Assembly (NCBI GenBank): GCA_013214945.1
Contig: JABSRT010000002.1
Location: 186,001 to 250,000 of the forward strand
Reading direction: 5' to 3'
DNA length: 64,000 bases
Source: Gammaproteobacteria bacterium
Lineage (GTDB): Bacteria > Pseudomonadota > Gammaproteobacteria > Enterobacterales > Psychrobiaceae
Part shown: piece after piece, positions 1-8,206 of the stretch
Position numbering within the stretch: position 1 is the first letter of the stretch
How the letters are laid out: the number at the start of each line of letters is the position of its first letter
Program-made: the position numbers and the translations under genes
Notes under the pieces: model-generated
Database searches by the model: none
What the model was told of the DNA's origin: nothing
The model's input: the letters and a program-made list of their open reading frames with translations, nothing else

Positions 1-1605
1 TATAACGCCAAAGACGGTGAAACTTACCACCTTAACTTCATCGATACCCCTGGTCACGTTGATTTCACTTATGAAGTTTCACGTTCACTAGCGGCGTGTG
101 AAGGTGCATTGCTTGTTGTTGATGCGGCACAGGGCGTTGAAGCACAAACACTGGCCAATTGTTACACCGCACTGGAAATGGATTTAGAAGTTGTTCCTGT
201 GCTCAATAAAATTGATTTGCCGTCAGCAGATCCTGAAGCCGCTTCTGAAGAAATAGAAGACTTGGTTGGCATTGAAGCAATTGAAGCTGTGCGTTGTTCG
301 GCTAAAACCGGTTTAGGCATTCAAGATGTTTTAGAAGAAATTGTTAGCAAGATGCCGGCACCCGTCGGTGATGTTGATGCGCCGCTGCAAGCACTGATTA
401 TTGATTCGTGGTTTGATAACTACCAAGGCGTTGTTTCTTTAGTAAGAATCAAGCATGGCAAAGTTAAAGTCGGCGATAAAATGAAAGTGATGTCAACTGG
501 TGATATTCATCAGATTGACAAAGTAGGGGTGTTTACGCCAAAGCAAACTGAAACTGGCGCCTTAAGCGCGGGCGAAGTAGGTTATATCATTGCTGGCATT
601 AAAGAAATTCATGGCGCGCCCGTTGGTGATACTCTCACGTTGGCCCGTAACTCGGCCGCCGAACCATTACCTGGTTTTAAGCGAGCAACTCCGCAGGTTT
701 ATGCCGGTTTATTTCCGATTAGTTCAGATGATTACGAAAACTTCCGCGATGCCTTAAATAAGCTAAGCCTAAACGATGCCTCGCTGCAATTTGAGCCAGA
801 AAGCTCTAGTGCGTTAGGTTTTGGTTTCCGGATTGGTTTCTTGGGCATGTTGCACATGGAAATCATTCAAGAGCGGTTAGAACGAGAGTACGATCTTGAT
901 TTAATCACGACGGCGCCAACAGTAAATTATGAAGTTATCACCACTTCAGGTGAAACTATCCAGGTTGCTAATCCATCTGATTTGCCGCCGGTGCAAAATA
1001 TTGAAGAAATTCGCGAACCTGTGGTTGAAGCCAATATCTTAGTCCCGCAAGAATACTTGGGCGCAGTTATCACGTTATGTATTGAAAAGCGTGGTGTGCA
1101 AACAAACTTGGTCTATCACGGCAAGCAGGTCGCAGTAACCTACGAATTGCCAATGGCTGAAGTAGTATTGGACTTTTTCGATCGACTAAAATCGACTTCA
1201 CGTGGTTACGCGTCACTTGATTATAACTTCAAGCATTTTCAAACATCGAACATGGTTCGAGTTGATATGTTGATTAACGGTGAGCGTGTTGATGCGTTAG
1301 CTATGATCACGCACCGTGACAATGCTCAGCGTCGTGGCCGTGCTGTGGTTGAAAAAATGAAAGAACTTATTCCCCGTCAAATGTTCGATATCGCGATTCA
1401 GTCAGCGATTGGTGGTCAAATTATTGCCCGAACCAACATTAAAGCATTACGTAAAGACGTGACCGCAAAATGTTATGGTGGTGATATTAGCCGTAAGAAA
1501 AAGCTACTTCAAAAGCAAAAAGCCGGTAAAAAGCGAATGAAGTCAGTGGGTAATGTTGAATTGCCGCAAGAAGCATTCTTGGCCGTATTGAAAGTCGGAG
1601 AGTAA
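1..1605 (+). CDS. lepA: Elongation factor 4 (LepA), 5' end missing
   Basis: This is the 3' part of the ribosome back-translocating GTPase LepA (EF4). The reading frame is open from base 1, so the start lies outside the window; 534 codons are present against about 600 in the family, so roughly 65 N-terminal residues including the P-loop are missing. Visible are the G3 motif DTPGH near fragment residue 16, the G4 motif NKID, the G5 SAKTG, the EF-G-like domains, and the LepA-specific lysine-rich C-terminus ([20 protein letters not shown]). It is followed three bases later by lepB, the usual lepA-lepB pairing. EF4 acts on stalled or mistranslocated 70S ribosomes. Identification is secure. Confidence 0.97.
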   Translation, partial: YNAKDGETYHLNFIDTPGHVDFTYEVSRSLAACEGALLVVDAAQGVEAQTLANCYTALEMDLEVVPVLNKIDLPSADPEAASEEIEDLVGIEAIEAVRCSAKTGLGIQDVLEEIVSKMPAPVGDVDAPLQALIIDSWFDNYQGVVSLVRIKHGKVKVGDKMKVMSTGDIHQIDKVGVFTPKQTETGALSAGEVGYIIAGIKEIHGAPVGDTLTLARNSAAEPLPGFKRATPQVYAGLFPISSDDYENFRDALNKLSLNDASLQFEPESSSALGFGFRIGFLGMLHMEIIQERLEREYDLDLITTAPTVNYEVITTSGETIQVANPSDLPPVQNIEEIREPVVEANILVPQEYLGAVITLCIEKRGVQTNLVYHGKQVAVTYELPMAEVVLDFFDRLKSTSRGYASLDYNFKHFQTSNMVRVDMLINGERVDALAMITHRDNAQRRGRAVVEKMKELIPRQMFDIAIQSAIGGQIIARTNIKALRKDVTAKCYGGDISRKKKLLQKQKAGKKRMKSVGNVELPQEAFLAVLKVGE

Positions 1606-1608
1606 TTA

Positions 1609-2520
1609 ATGGCAGCCTATTTTGAATTGTTTTTAGTCTTAGCTACCGCATTTACCGGGGTAGTCTGGGCGATAGATCATTTTGTTTATTTACCTAAGCG
1701 TAAGGCCGCTGTTGCTGGTTTGCCAAGCGATATTGAGCAAGAAGCTAAAGACAAAGTATTGCTCGAGTCGATATTAGTAGAAAACTGTCGCGGTATTTTT
1801 CCGGTGATTGGTTTTGTGTTGGTATTACGGTCATTTATCTACGAACCTTTTCAAATTCCGTCGGGCTCAATGATGCCAACTTTATTGGTTGGTGATTTTA
1901 TTTTGGTTGAAAAGTTTGCTTATGGCATTAAATTGCCGGTGTTACGTAAAACCGTCATCGAAACGGGCAAGCCACAGCGTGGCGACTCGGTCGTTTTTAA
2001 ATATCCACCGCAGCCACAGGTCGATTACATTAAGCGAGTAATCGGTTTACCCGGTGATACGGTGTTATATCGTAATAAAAAGATTTATATTAAGCAGGCG
2101 TGTCAAGCAGGCGTTAGCCCTTGTCCAATTTTTGAAGAAGTGGCATTAGATATTGTTGATCAAGGTGATTTTTTCCAAGGTAATTATCCGCTCACAGAAG
2201 CGTCTGAAGACCTCTTAGGCATTAATCACCATATCTTATTTAATCCAGCATTTGCTGGACGCCCAGAACAGTATTATCGTCAAGACGGTACCCGTCAAGG
2301 CGAGTGGATTGTACCACCGGGTCAGTATTTTGTAATGGGAGACAATCGAGACAATAGTTTAGATAGTCGCTATTGGGGTTTTGTGCCTGAGCAAAATATG
2401 GTCGGTAAAGCAGTATTTATTTGGACCAGTTTTGAGTTTGCCAACGGTAGTGATAGTTGGTTACCGAGCTGGATTCCATCAACAGTACGTACAGAACGTA
2501 TAGGTAAAATTGGTCAGTAG
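1609..2520 (+). CDS. lepB: Signal peptidase I
   Basis: Inner-membrane serine-lysine protease that removes signal peptides from Sec and Tat substrates on the periplasmic side. The 303 residues begin with a hydrophobic segment (about 4-22) and a second one (about 63-78), then the catalytic box SGSMMPT with Ser87, the lysine box YIKRVIGLPGD with Lys142, and the conserved GDNRDNSLDSRYWGFVP near the C-terminus. The ATG lies three bases after the lepA stop and the rnc ATG follows the TAG directly, so translation is probably coupled. The length and two-helix N-terminus fit the enterobacterial type of LepB. Confidence 0.97.
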   Translation: MAAYFELFLVLATAFTGVVWAIDHFVYLPKRKAAVAGLPSDIEQEAKDKVLLESILVENCRGIFPVIGFVLVLRSFIYEPFQIPSGSMMPTLLVGDFILVEKFAYGIKLPVLRKTVIETGKPQRGDSVVFKYPPQPQVDYIKRVIGLPGDTVLYRNKKIYIKQACQAGVSPCPIFEEVALDIVDQGDFFQGNYPLTEASEDLLGINHHILFNPAFAGRPEQYYRQDGTRQGEWIVPPGQYFVMGDNRDNSLDSRYWGFVPEQNMVGKAVFIWTSFEFANGSDSWLPSWIPSTVRTERIGKIGQ

Positions 2521-3204
2521 ATGAATCAAATAGCAGTTGATAAGCTAGAACGTAAAATAGGTTACAGTTTTAGCAATAGAGAATATTTAGTGCAAGCACT
2601 AACGCACCGTAGCATGGGAGGCGCGCATTACGAGCGGCTCGAGTTTTTAGGTGATTCGTTATTAGGCATGTTTATTGCTGAAGCACTTTTTGATCAGTTT
2701 CCAAAATCATCGGAAGGTGACCTTAGTCGCATGCGTGCGACCTTGGTTCGCGGCCAAACGTTGGCTGAAATAGCGCGTGAATTCGAACTTGGTGATCATT
2801 TGCGTCTTGGGCCCGGTGAGTTAAAAAGCGGTGGCTTTCGTCGCGATTCAATTTTAGCCGATGCGGTAGAAGCTATTATTGCCGCGGTCTATATCGACCG
2901 TGATATGGAGGCGTGTAAAACATTAGTTTTACGCTGGTATCAAGGACGTTTGCAACAAATTGAGCCTGGTAATAACCAGAAAGATCCGAAAACCCAATTA
3001 CAGGAATGGCTGCAAGGCCGCCGTTTACCTTTGCCTGTTTATGAAGTATTGGAAGTTACGGGTCAAGCGCATAACCAAAAATTCACCATGTCTTGTCAGG
3101 TCGAAGGTGTTGAACAACAGCTTGTTGGCAGTGGCACATCACGTCGTAAAGCTGAGCAAGACGCAGCGCAAAAAACGCTGGAGATAATTCATGCAACAAA
3201 ATGA
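2521..3204 (+). CDS. rnc: Ribonuclease III
   Basis: Double-strand-specific endoribonuclease that processes rRNA precursors and structured mRNAs. The 227-residue protein has the RNase III signature [11 protein letters not shown] at residues 39-49, with Glu41 and Asp45 as metal ligands, the second acidic motif in [11 protein letters not shown], and a C-terminal double-stranded RNA-binding domain from about residue 155 ([13 protein letters not shown] onward). The ATG abuts the lepB stop codon and the gene overlaps era by 14 bases. The rnc-era-recO order is the classical one. In E. coli this operon is autoregulated by RNase III cleavage of its leader; the leader is not in this window. Confidence 0.97.
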   Translation: MNQIAVDKLERKIGYSFSNREYLVQALTHRSMGGAHYERLEFLGDSLLGMFIAEALFDQFPKSSEGDLSRMRATLVRGQTLAEIAREFELGDHLRLGPGELKSGGFRRDSILADAVEAIIAAVYIDRDMEACKTLVLRWYQGRLQQIEPGNNQKDPKTQLQEWLQGRRLPLPVYEVLEVTGQAHNQKFTMSCQVEGVEQQLVGSGTSRRKAEQDAAQKTLEIIHATK

Positions 3205-4105
3205 TCAAGAAACCTACTGTGGTTTTATCGCCATTATTGGCCGTCCTAATGTTGGTAAATCAACTTTACTGAACTACATTTTAGGGCAAAAAGTTAGTAT
3301 TACATCGCGTAAGCCACAAACGACGCGTCACCGTGTTATGGGTATTGAGACTGAAGGTGCTTACCAGACCATCTATGTTGATACTCCAGGCTTGCACAGT
3401 GAAGAAAAGCGCGCGATTAACCGTTTAATGAATCGCGCAGCCGCTAGTTCAATTGGTAACGTTGAAATGGTGTTTTTCTTAGTTGAAGGCACTCAGTGGA
3501 CTGGCGATGACGAAATGATCTTAAATAAATTACGTAAAAGCTGCCATGATACACCGGTAATTTGTGTGGTTAATAAAGAAGATAATGTTCAAATTCGTAG
3601 CGCGTTATTGCCACATTTAAAATGGCTTGGCGAGCAATATGATTTTGAACAAATCGTGCCTATTTCGGCTAAAAATGGCGATGGTGTACCACGCTTAACC
3701 AAATTAGCGCGCGGTGCTTTACAGCCGGGCCAGCATCATTTTCCAGAAGAATACATAACGGATCGTTCGCAGCGCTTTATGGCGTCAGAAATTATTCGCG
3801 AAAAGTTAATGCGTTTTACAGGTGATGAAATACCTTATTCGGTAACGGTTGAGATTGAAGCCTTTACGATGCAGCCAAATGGCGTGTTTAATGTCAGCGC
3901 TTTGATCTTGGTTGAGCGCGAAGGCCAAAAACGGATGATCATCGGTAAAAAAGGTGAAAAACTTAAGCAAATCGGCCGTGAAGCTCGTAAAGACATGGAA
4001 GAAATGTTTGACAATAAAGTCTTTCTTGAGCTGTGGGTTAAAGTGAGATCTGGCTGGGCTGATGATGAACGTGCGTTGCAAAGCTTAGGTTATGGCGACT
4101 TCTAA
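3191..4105 (+). CDS. era: GTPase Era
   Basis: Essential GTPase that binds the 3' end of 16S rRNA and helps 30S assembly. The 304 residues carry the G1 motif GRPNVGKS at 17-24, G3 DTPG, G4 NKED (family consensus NKxD) and G5 SAKNG, followed by a C-terminal KH RNA-binding domain containing [14 protein letters not shown]. The start overlaps the end of rnc by 14 bases, consistent with translational coupling. Length is normal for the family. Confidence 0.97.
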   Translation: MQQNDQETYCGFIAIIGRPNVGKSTLLNYILGQKVSITSRKPQTTRHRVMGIETEGAYQTIYVDTPGLHSEEKRAINRLMNRAAASSIGNVEMVFFLVEGTQWTGDDEMILNKLRKSCHDTPVICVVNKEDNVQIRSALLPHLKWLGEQYDFEQIVPISAKNGDGVPRLTKLARGALQPGQHHFPEEYITDRSQRFMASEIIREKLMRFTGDEIPYSVTVEIEAFTMQPNGVFNVSALILVEREGQKRMIIGKKGEKLKQIGREARKDMEEMFDNKVFLELWVKVRSGWADDERALQSLGYGDF

Positions 4106-4113
4106 TACGGCAT

Positions 4114-4878
4114 ATGGCGATGAATTATCTAGATAAAACATCGCCATCTATTCAGATGCCTAGTCGTCATTCAAAACACAGTGTTTCAGCATTAAGTGCC
4201 GCATATTTACTCCATACCCGTCCTCTGGGTGAAAATAGTCTAATAGTCGAATTAATTACCGAAACCCATGGTCGCATTGCGGCGGTAGCTAATGGCGCTA
4301 AGCGTAAAAATAGCGCGACCAAAAGTTTGTTGCAGCCGTTTCGACCCGTATTGGTTTCTTGGCGTGGTTTGGGCGATCTAAAAACCATTGTTCGCATTGA
4401 ATCGCCAACCCTGTCCTTACCGCTTAAACGAGAGTTTCTCTATAGTGGCTTGTATCTCAATGAGCTGTTATTACGCTTACTTGGCAAAGAAGATCCTCAG
4501 CCGCAAGTTTATAGCAGTTATCACGCCACCCTGATGGCACTCGCTAAACAACAAGATATCGAGTCATCACTGCGGATGTTTGAGCTTTCGCTATTAGGCG
4601 AACTCGGCCATGGTTTTACCCTTACTTTCGACAATACGGGTCATCCGATCCAGCCCGATTGGCAATACCGTTATCACGCTGAACTTGGTTTAATGTCAAA
4701 AGTTGGTGGGAAATTTAGCGGTCAGCACCTTTTGGCTATTGCAAAGCATGATTTTTGTGACAAGATAACCAGAAATCAGGCTAAAGCGTTGACTCGTCAA
4801 GCCTTAGCGCCGTTGTTAGGCTCTAAACCATTATACAGCAGACAATTGTTTGCCCGTCGACCTATCCATAATATTTAA
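4114..4878 (+). CDS. recO: DNA repair protein RecO
   Basis: RecO is the recombination mediator of the RecFOR pathway: it anneals ssDNA and loads RecA on SSB-coated DNA. The 254-residue protein starts its OB-fold at about residue 27 ([19 protein letters not shown]) and has the helical middle part typical of the family ([11 protein letters not shown]). Two in-frame ATGs lie at 4114 and 4120 and I cannot choose firmly between them. The N-terminus before the OB-fold is about 20 residues longer than in E. coli RecO. It sits between era and pdxJ as usual. Confidence 0.93.
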   Translation: MAMNYLDKTSPSIQMPSRHSKHSVSALSAAYLLHTRPLGENSLIVELITETHGRIAAVANGAKRKNSATKSLLQPFRPVLVSWRGLGDLKTIVRIESPTLSLPLKREFLYSGLYLNELLLRLLGKEDPQPQVYSSYHATLMALAKQQDIESSLRMFELSLLGELGHGFTLTFDNTGHPIQPDWQYRYHAELGLMSKVGGKFSGQHLLAIAKHDFCDKITRNQAKALTRQALAPLLGSKPLYSRQLFARRPIHNI

Positions 4879-4891
4879 TAAGGACCTTAGC

Positions 4892-5635
4892 GTGAACCCA
4901 ATTTTTTTAGGCGTTAACATTGATCATATTGCGACTTTACGTCAAGCGCGTGGGACCACTTACCCAGATCCTGTTCATGCAGCGGCCGTCGCCGAGCTAG
5001 CGGGTGCCGACGGCATCACGATTCATTTACGTGAAGACCGTCGTCATATTCAAGATCGTGATGTTTATACTTTGGCTAAAACCCTGCAAACCAGAATGAA
5101 TCTGGAGCTGGCGGTGACCGATGAAATGATCGCGATTGCATGTGACGTTAAGCCTGAATATGTCTGCTTAGTGCCTGAGAAGCGTGAAGAGCTAACAACT
5201 GAAGGCGGGCTTGATGTCGCAGGGCAACTAGACACCATGTTAGAAGCGGTAGCTGAGCTTAAAGCCGCAGGCATTAAGGTGTCACTGTTTATTGATGCTG
5301 ACAAAACTCAAATAGATGCTGCAGTGACGGTTGGCGCGCCATATATTGAATTACATACTGGCTGTTATGCCGAGGCAACGACTGACAGCGAAATTAAGCG
5401 CGAGTTAGAGCGCATTCAAACCATGGCAACCTATGCGCATAGTCAAGGTTTGATCGTTAATGCTGGCCATGGTTTGCATTATCACAATGTGGAAGCAATT
5501 GCGGCTATTCCAGAAATTTATGAATTAAATATCGGTCATGCCATTATTGCCCGCGCTGCCATCGATGGCCTCGACAAAGCAGTACGCGATATACGTCAAA
5601 AGATGGTTCAAGCCCGCGTTATGGCGGCAACCTAA
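4892..5635 (+). CDS. pdxJ: Pyridoxine 5'-phosphate synthase
   Basis: PdxJ condenses 1-deoxyxylulose 5-phosphate with 3-amino-2-oxopropyl phosphate to pyridoxine 5'-phosphate, the last ring-closing step of DXP-dependent vitamin B6 synthesis. The frame is open from 4850, but family similarity begins at [20 protein letters not shown], so I place the start at the GTG at 4892, with an AAGGA at 4879-4883 as ribosome site; this gives 247 residues, the family length. TIM-barrel motifs such as [17 protein letters not shown] and the C-terminal [12 protein letters not shown] are present. The acpS gene that follows pdxJ in many gammaproteobacteria is absent here. Confidence 0.95.
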   Translation: MNPIFLGVNIDHIATLRQARGTTYPDPVHAAAVAELAGADGITIHLREDRRHIQDRDVYTLAKTLQTRMNLELAVTDEMIAIACDVKPEYVCLVPEKREELTTEGGLDVAGQLDTMLEAVAELKAAGIKVSLFIDADKTQIDAAVTVGAPYIELHTGCYAEATTDSEIKRELERIQTMATYAHSQGLIVNAGHGLHYHNVEAIAAIPEIYELNIGHAIIARAAIDGLDKAVRDIRQKMVQARVMAAT

Positions 5636-5687
5636 CCAATAGTGTTAGCGCCAAGGACGGTGCAAGTTCAAGTCATAGAACAATTCT

Positions 5688-6524
5688 TTAGTTTAACCCT
5701 ACCGCTTTTAGCCAACCGTAAACAGCTTTAACAACGTTGTGATTGGCGTATCGATCGCCGAGCTCTATTTGTCGATAACTGTGTTGTTTTTGTTTAATAC
5801 TGAGTTTTTGTCGGTATGACATCTCAACGCTCAAGTTTTCTTGACGGTGATATACATCTAACATTTTAAGATCCAATTCGCTTATTTGAACGGAAAGCTG
5901 CTGATAATCTTGGGCATAGGAAGGTTGATCTTCGGGTGTTTTTGGCAGTATCAGTAAGGGTTTGCTATTGAGCATAATGAGTGCATTGGGCAATTGGATT
6001 TTCTGTTGCAGATAGGCCATCATTAGGTAACTTATTTGACTGCCTTGCGTGATGAGAATAATGCGACCGCCTATTTCCTCGGCGGCTTTAATCGCGGAGT
6101 TTAATCGTTCGTTGAACCGCTGTTGATAAGATAGCGGTTTCTGTTCCCCTCGAGACGAATAACGTGGCGGTGGCATTATTGCAATCGTGGTCCAGCCATG
6201 ATCATTAAGCCCTATTCGAAGCAGGTTTATGGCTCCGCTGGCAGAGGGTAAGCCGTCTATTTCTGGTAACAAGATGGCAACACCACGCTCAGTCGCGGTT
6301 AAATATTGGCGTTGTAACGCCAAAAACTTGCCGTTCTCCAGACTCAGCCAGCGCACTTCGATAGCCTCGATGCTGCGGGATAAGTTAATCTCATTGGCGG
6401 GAGCTTGAGGCTCGGTAGCAGCAAGCACCATTTTGCCACACAATAAGATCGACCAAGCTGCTAGGGTCAGTACAACAAATTTAACTCTGCCATTTACCAC
6501 TATTGCTCTACCTTGATTAGACAT
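5688..6524 (-). CDS. Exported DUF3530 family protein
   Basis: A 278-residue protein with an N-terminal hydrophobic segment (about residues 15-35, ending CGKMVLAAT), probably a signal peptide for export to the periplasm. The rest looks like the DUF3530 family, which has an alpha/beta-hydrolase-like fold: a beta strand GVAILLPEIDG, then NDHGWTTIAIMPPPR, then IILITQGSQISYLMMAYL, where Gln-Gly-Ser takes the place of the usual Gly-x-Ser-x-Gly nucleophile elbow. No enzymatic function is established for the family. It is transcribed away from pdxJ and toward it converges without an obvious terminator. Family assignment is from memory of the pattern and is moderately sure. Confidence 0.7.
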   Translation of the reverse strand: MSNQGRAIVVNGRVKFVVLTLAAWSILLCGKMVLAATEPQAPANEINLSRSIEAIEVRWLSLENGKFLALQRQYLTATERGVAILLPEIDGLPSASGAINLLRIGLNDHGWTTIAIMPPPRYSSRGEQKPLSYQQRFNERLNSAIKAAEEIGGRIILITQGSQISYLMMAYLQQKIQLPNALIMLNSKPLLILPKTPEDQPSYAQDYQQLSVQISELDLKMLDVYHRQENLSVEMSYRQKLSIKQKQHSYRQIELGDRYANHNVVKAVYGWLKAVGLN

Positions 6525-6662
6525 CCGTTATCTTTTTAGATTAGAACACTATTTATCAGCTCTAATCAGCCCATTTATCATCGCATTAATATAACCGCTA
6601 TTCAGGTTAATATAATGCAATAAAGGGGCCGTCGGCTCAAGTTAGGGATTTAGCAAGGTGAT

Positions 6663-7316
6663 TTAAAATGGGCAGGGCGCAACAAAGGTAATAGGTTGCT
6701 CGGTGCCAGGATGAGTGATTGTTAACTTGTGGGCATGCAGTTGCAACCGGTTTGCCATTGTAACCGCGGTTGGTTTACCATAAAAGCGATCACCCAATAT
6801 TGGATGGTCTATTTGTTGCATATGTACTCGTAATTGATGAGACCGTCCAGTAATTGGCGTCAACTCTATCAGCGATGATTGTTCTTCACGTGATAATACC
6901 TGCCAATGCGTTAGTGACGGCTTGCCATCGTCATAGCAGACTTTTTGTAAGGGCCGGTTGGGCCAATCGCAAATCAGCGGTAAATCAACCTGACCGTTTT
7001 CACTGGACGGGTGGCCTAATACGCGGGCCAAATATGTCTTGCTGGTAGTACGTTGTTGAAATTGGCGTGAAATATGACTTTGCGCCGCTTTGGTTAATGC
7101 AAAGAGCATAATGCCAGAGGTATCCATGTCTAGCCGATGAACAACGACGGTGCTTGGTAAAACCCGCATTAACCGCGTGGTTACGCTGTCACGATGATGG
7201 AGTTCGCGACCGGGTACCGACAATAAACCACTGGGTTTGTTAATGACAATAATGTCATTATCAACATAGATAATTTCAAGCCAAGGGCTGGTAGGTGGGT
7301 TGTAGACAAAAGCCAA
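6663..7316 (-). CDS. rluA: Dual-specificity pseudouridine synthase RluA
   Basis: RluA makes pseudouridine 746 in 23S rRNA and pseudouridine 32 in several tRNAs. The 217-residue protein has the catalytic motif HRLDMDTSGIMLFALTKAA around residue 62 with the conserved aspartate, the strand LVDLPLICDWPNRP-type segment (here GQVDLPLICDWPNRPLQK), and GRSHQLRVHM plus HPILGDRFYG near the end. Length and sequence match E. coli RluA closely and there is no S4 domain, which separates it from RluC/D. The only start that includes the conserved N-terminus is a TTG at 7316, with an AGG a few bases upstream. It is transcribed divergently from motX. Confidence 0.93.
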   Translation of the reverse strand: MAFVYNPPTSPWLEIIYVDNDIIVINKPSGLLSVPGRELHHRDSVTTRLMRVLPSTVVVHRLDMDTSGIMLFALTKAAQSHISRQFQQRTTSKTYLARVLGHPSSENGQVDLPLICDWPNRPLQKVCYDDGKPSLTHWQVLSREEQSSLIELTPITGRSHQLRVHMQQIDHPILGDRFYGKPTAVTMANRLQLHAHKLTITHPGTEQPITFVAPCPF

Positions 7317-7386
7317 GGGGAACCTGCTAATTAAGAATGCAAAACACTATTGTATCATCAAAGTCCGATCACTAAAGTTGTACGAT

Positions 7387-7413
7387 TAAAGTTTTGGCCA
7401 AATTTGACGATAT
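7387..7413 (+). promoter_or_regulatory. Sigma-28 (FliA)-like promoter of motX
   Basis: TAAA at 7387-7390 is followed after exactly 15 bases by GACGATAT at 7406-7413. The FliA consensus is TAAA-N15-GCCGATAA, so the -10 matches 6 of 8 positions with correct spacing. It lies 30 bases before the motX ATG. Vibrio motX is known to belong to the late, FliA-dependent flagellar class. Confidence 0.6.
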
Positions 7414-7442
7414 ATTAAAAGAGAGTAAATAACTGAGTCACT

Positions 7443-8084
7443 ATGCGAAAGATAATAAATAATTACCTAGTCAGCCTAAGTTTGTTGACGCTAGTCGGTG
7501 TGTCGACTCCCACTTTAGCTGAGCTCGAAGACGGCGTAATTCAGCTCTATTCACAACGTGATTTACTAGGGCTGATTGCTAAAAATACCCACCTGCAGCG
7601 GGTGAAAGCCGACGACTGTCAGTTGGTTGAAGATATTAAAGCGCGAGCCGAAATAGTTAAGCTGCCCAGTTATCAATTCTTATACGGCGATATGCTTGCT
7701 TATGGTGTGTGTGTTGAGCGTGATGCAAAACACGGTATTTACCTGATGGAACAAAGTGCTCATCAAGGGTTAGTCGAAGCCATCGAACAATTAGGGCGCT
7801 ATTATCATATTGGGCGATTCTTTCAGCAAGACAACCAGCGGGCGTTAAGGTATTTGTCTGAGGCGGCAGGCTTAGGCAATGTTAGGGCCCAGCTACGTTT
7901 GGTCGGGATGTTAGTGGATGGTGAAGGCAGTCCAGTTGATTATGAAGAGTCCTATCATTGGCTGCACAACTCGATTATCAGTGACGCTAAAAAACGTCAA
8001 CAAGCTAAAAACTTGTTAAGTAAACTGGCGAAATTAATGCCGCAAAGAGTCATCGAACGCGCGAAACGACCGTTACTAAAATAG
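7443..8084 (+). CDS. motX: Sodium-driven flagellar motor protein MotX
   Basis: MotX is a periplasmic T-ring protein that, with MotY, holds the PomA/PomB sodium-driven stators around the polar flagellar motor. The 213-residue protein has a signal peptide (about 1-26, ending STPTLAE) and the strongly conserved HLQRVKADDCQLVEDI segment with Cys60, then YQFLYGDMLAYGVCVERD and Sel1-like repeats (about residues 75-170). Length and motifs match Vibrio MotX. Its position next to rnr is the same as in Vibrio and Shewanella. The gene implies a polar, probably Na+-driven flagellum in this organism; no other flagellar genes are in the window apart from a possible YjfB-like gene. Confidence 0.92.
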   Translation: MRKIINNYLVSLSLLTLVGVSTPTLAELEDGVIQLYSQRDLLGLIAKNTHLQRVKADDCQLVEDIKARAEIVKLPSYQFLYGDMLAYGVCVERDAKHGIYLMEQSAHQGLVEAIEQLGRYYHIGRFFQQDNQRALRYLSEAAGLGNVRAQLRLVGMLVDGEGSPVDYEESYHWLHNSIISDAKKRQQAKNLLSKLAKLMPQRVIERAKRPLLK

Positions 8085-8167
8085 CGACGATTGTTGATGA
8101 TAGTTCGAAAAGAAATCAATTAAAATCAAATTAGAGCGATTCATTTTTAGGCGGTGCTAGCGATACC

Positions 8168-8176
8168 TGTTATACT
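8168..8176 (+). promoter_or_regulatory. Extended -10 promoter upstream of rnr
   Basis: TGTTATACT reads as an extended -10 (TGn followed by TATACT at 8171-8176). No convincing -35 is seen 17 bases upstream. It sits 31 bases before the rnr ATG. Confidence 0.45.
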
Positions 8177-8206
8177 AGCGCCAATTATGATTAATAACGT
8201 TTAAAG

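Noticed and set aside
109-1605. lepA starting at the TTG at 109
   Set aside because: The frame is open and conserved from base 1 (the DTPGH motif lies before 109), so the gene is simply cut by the window edge.
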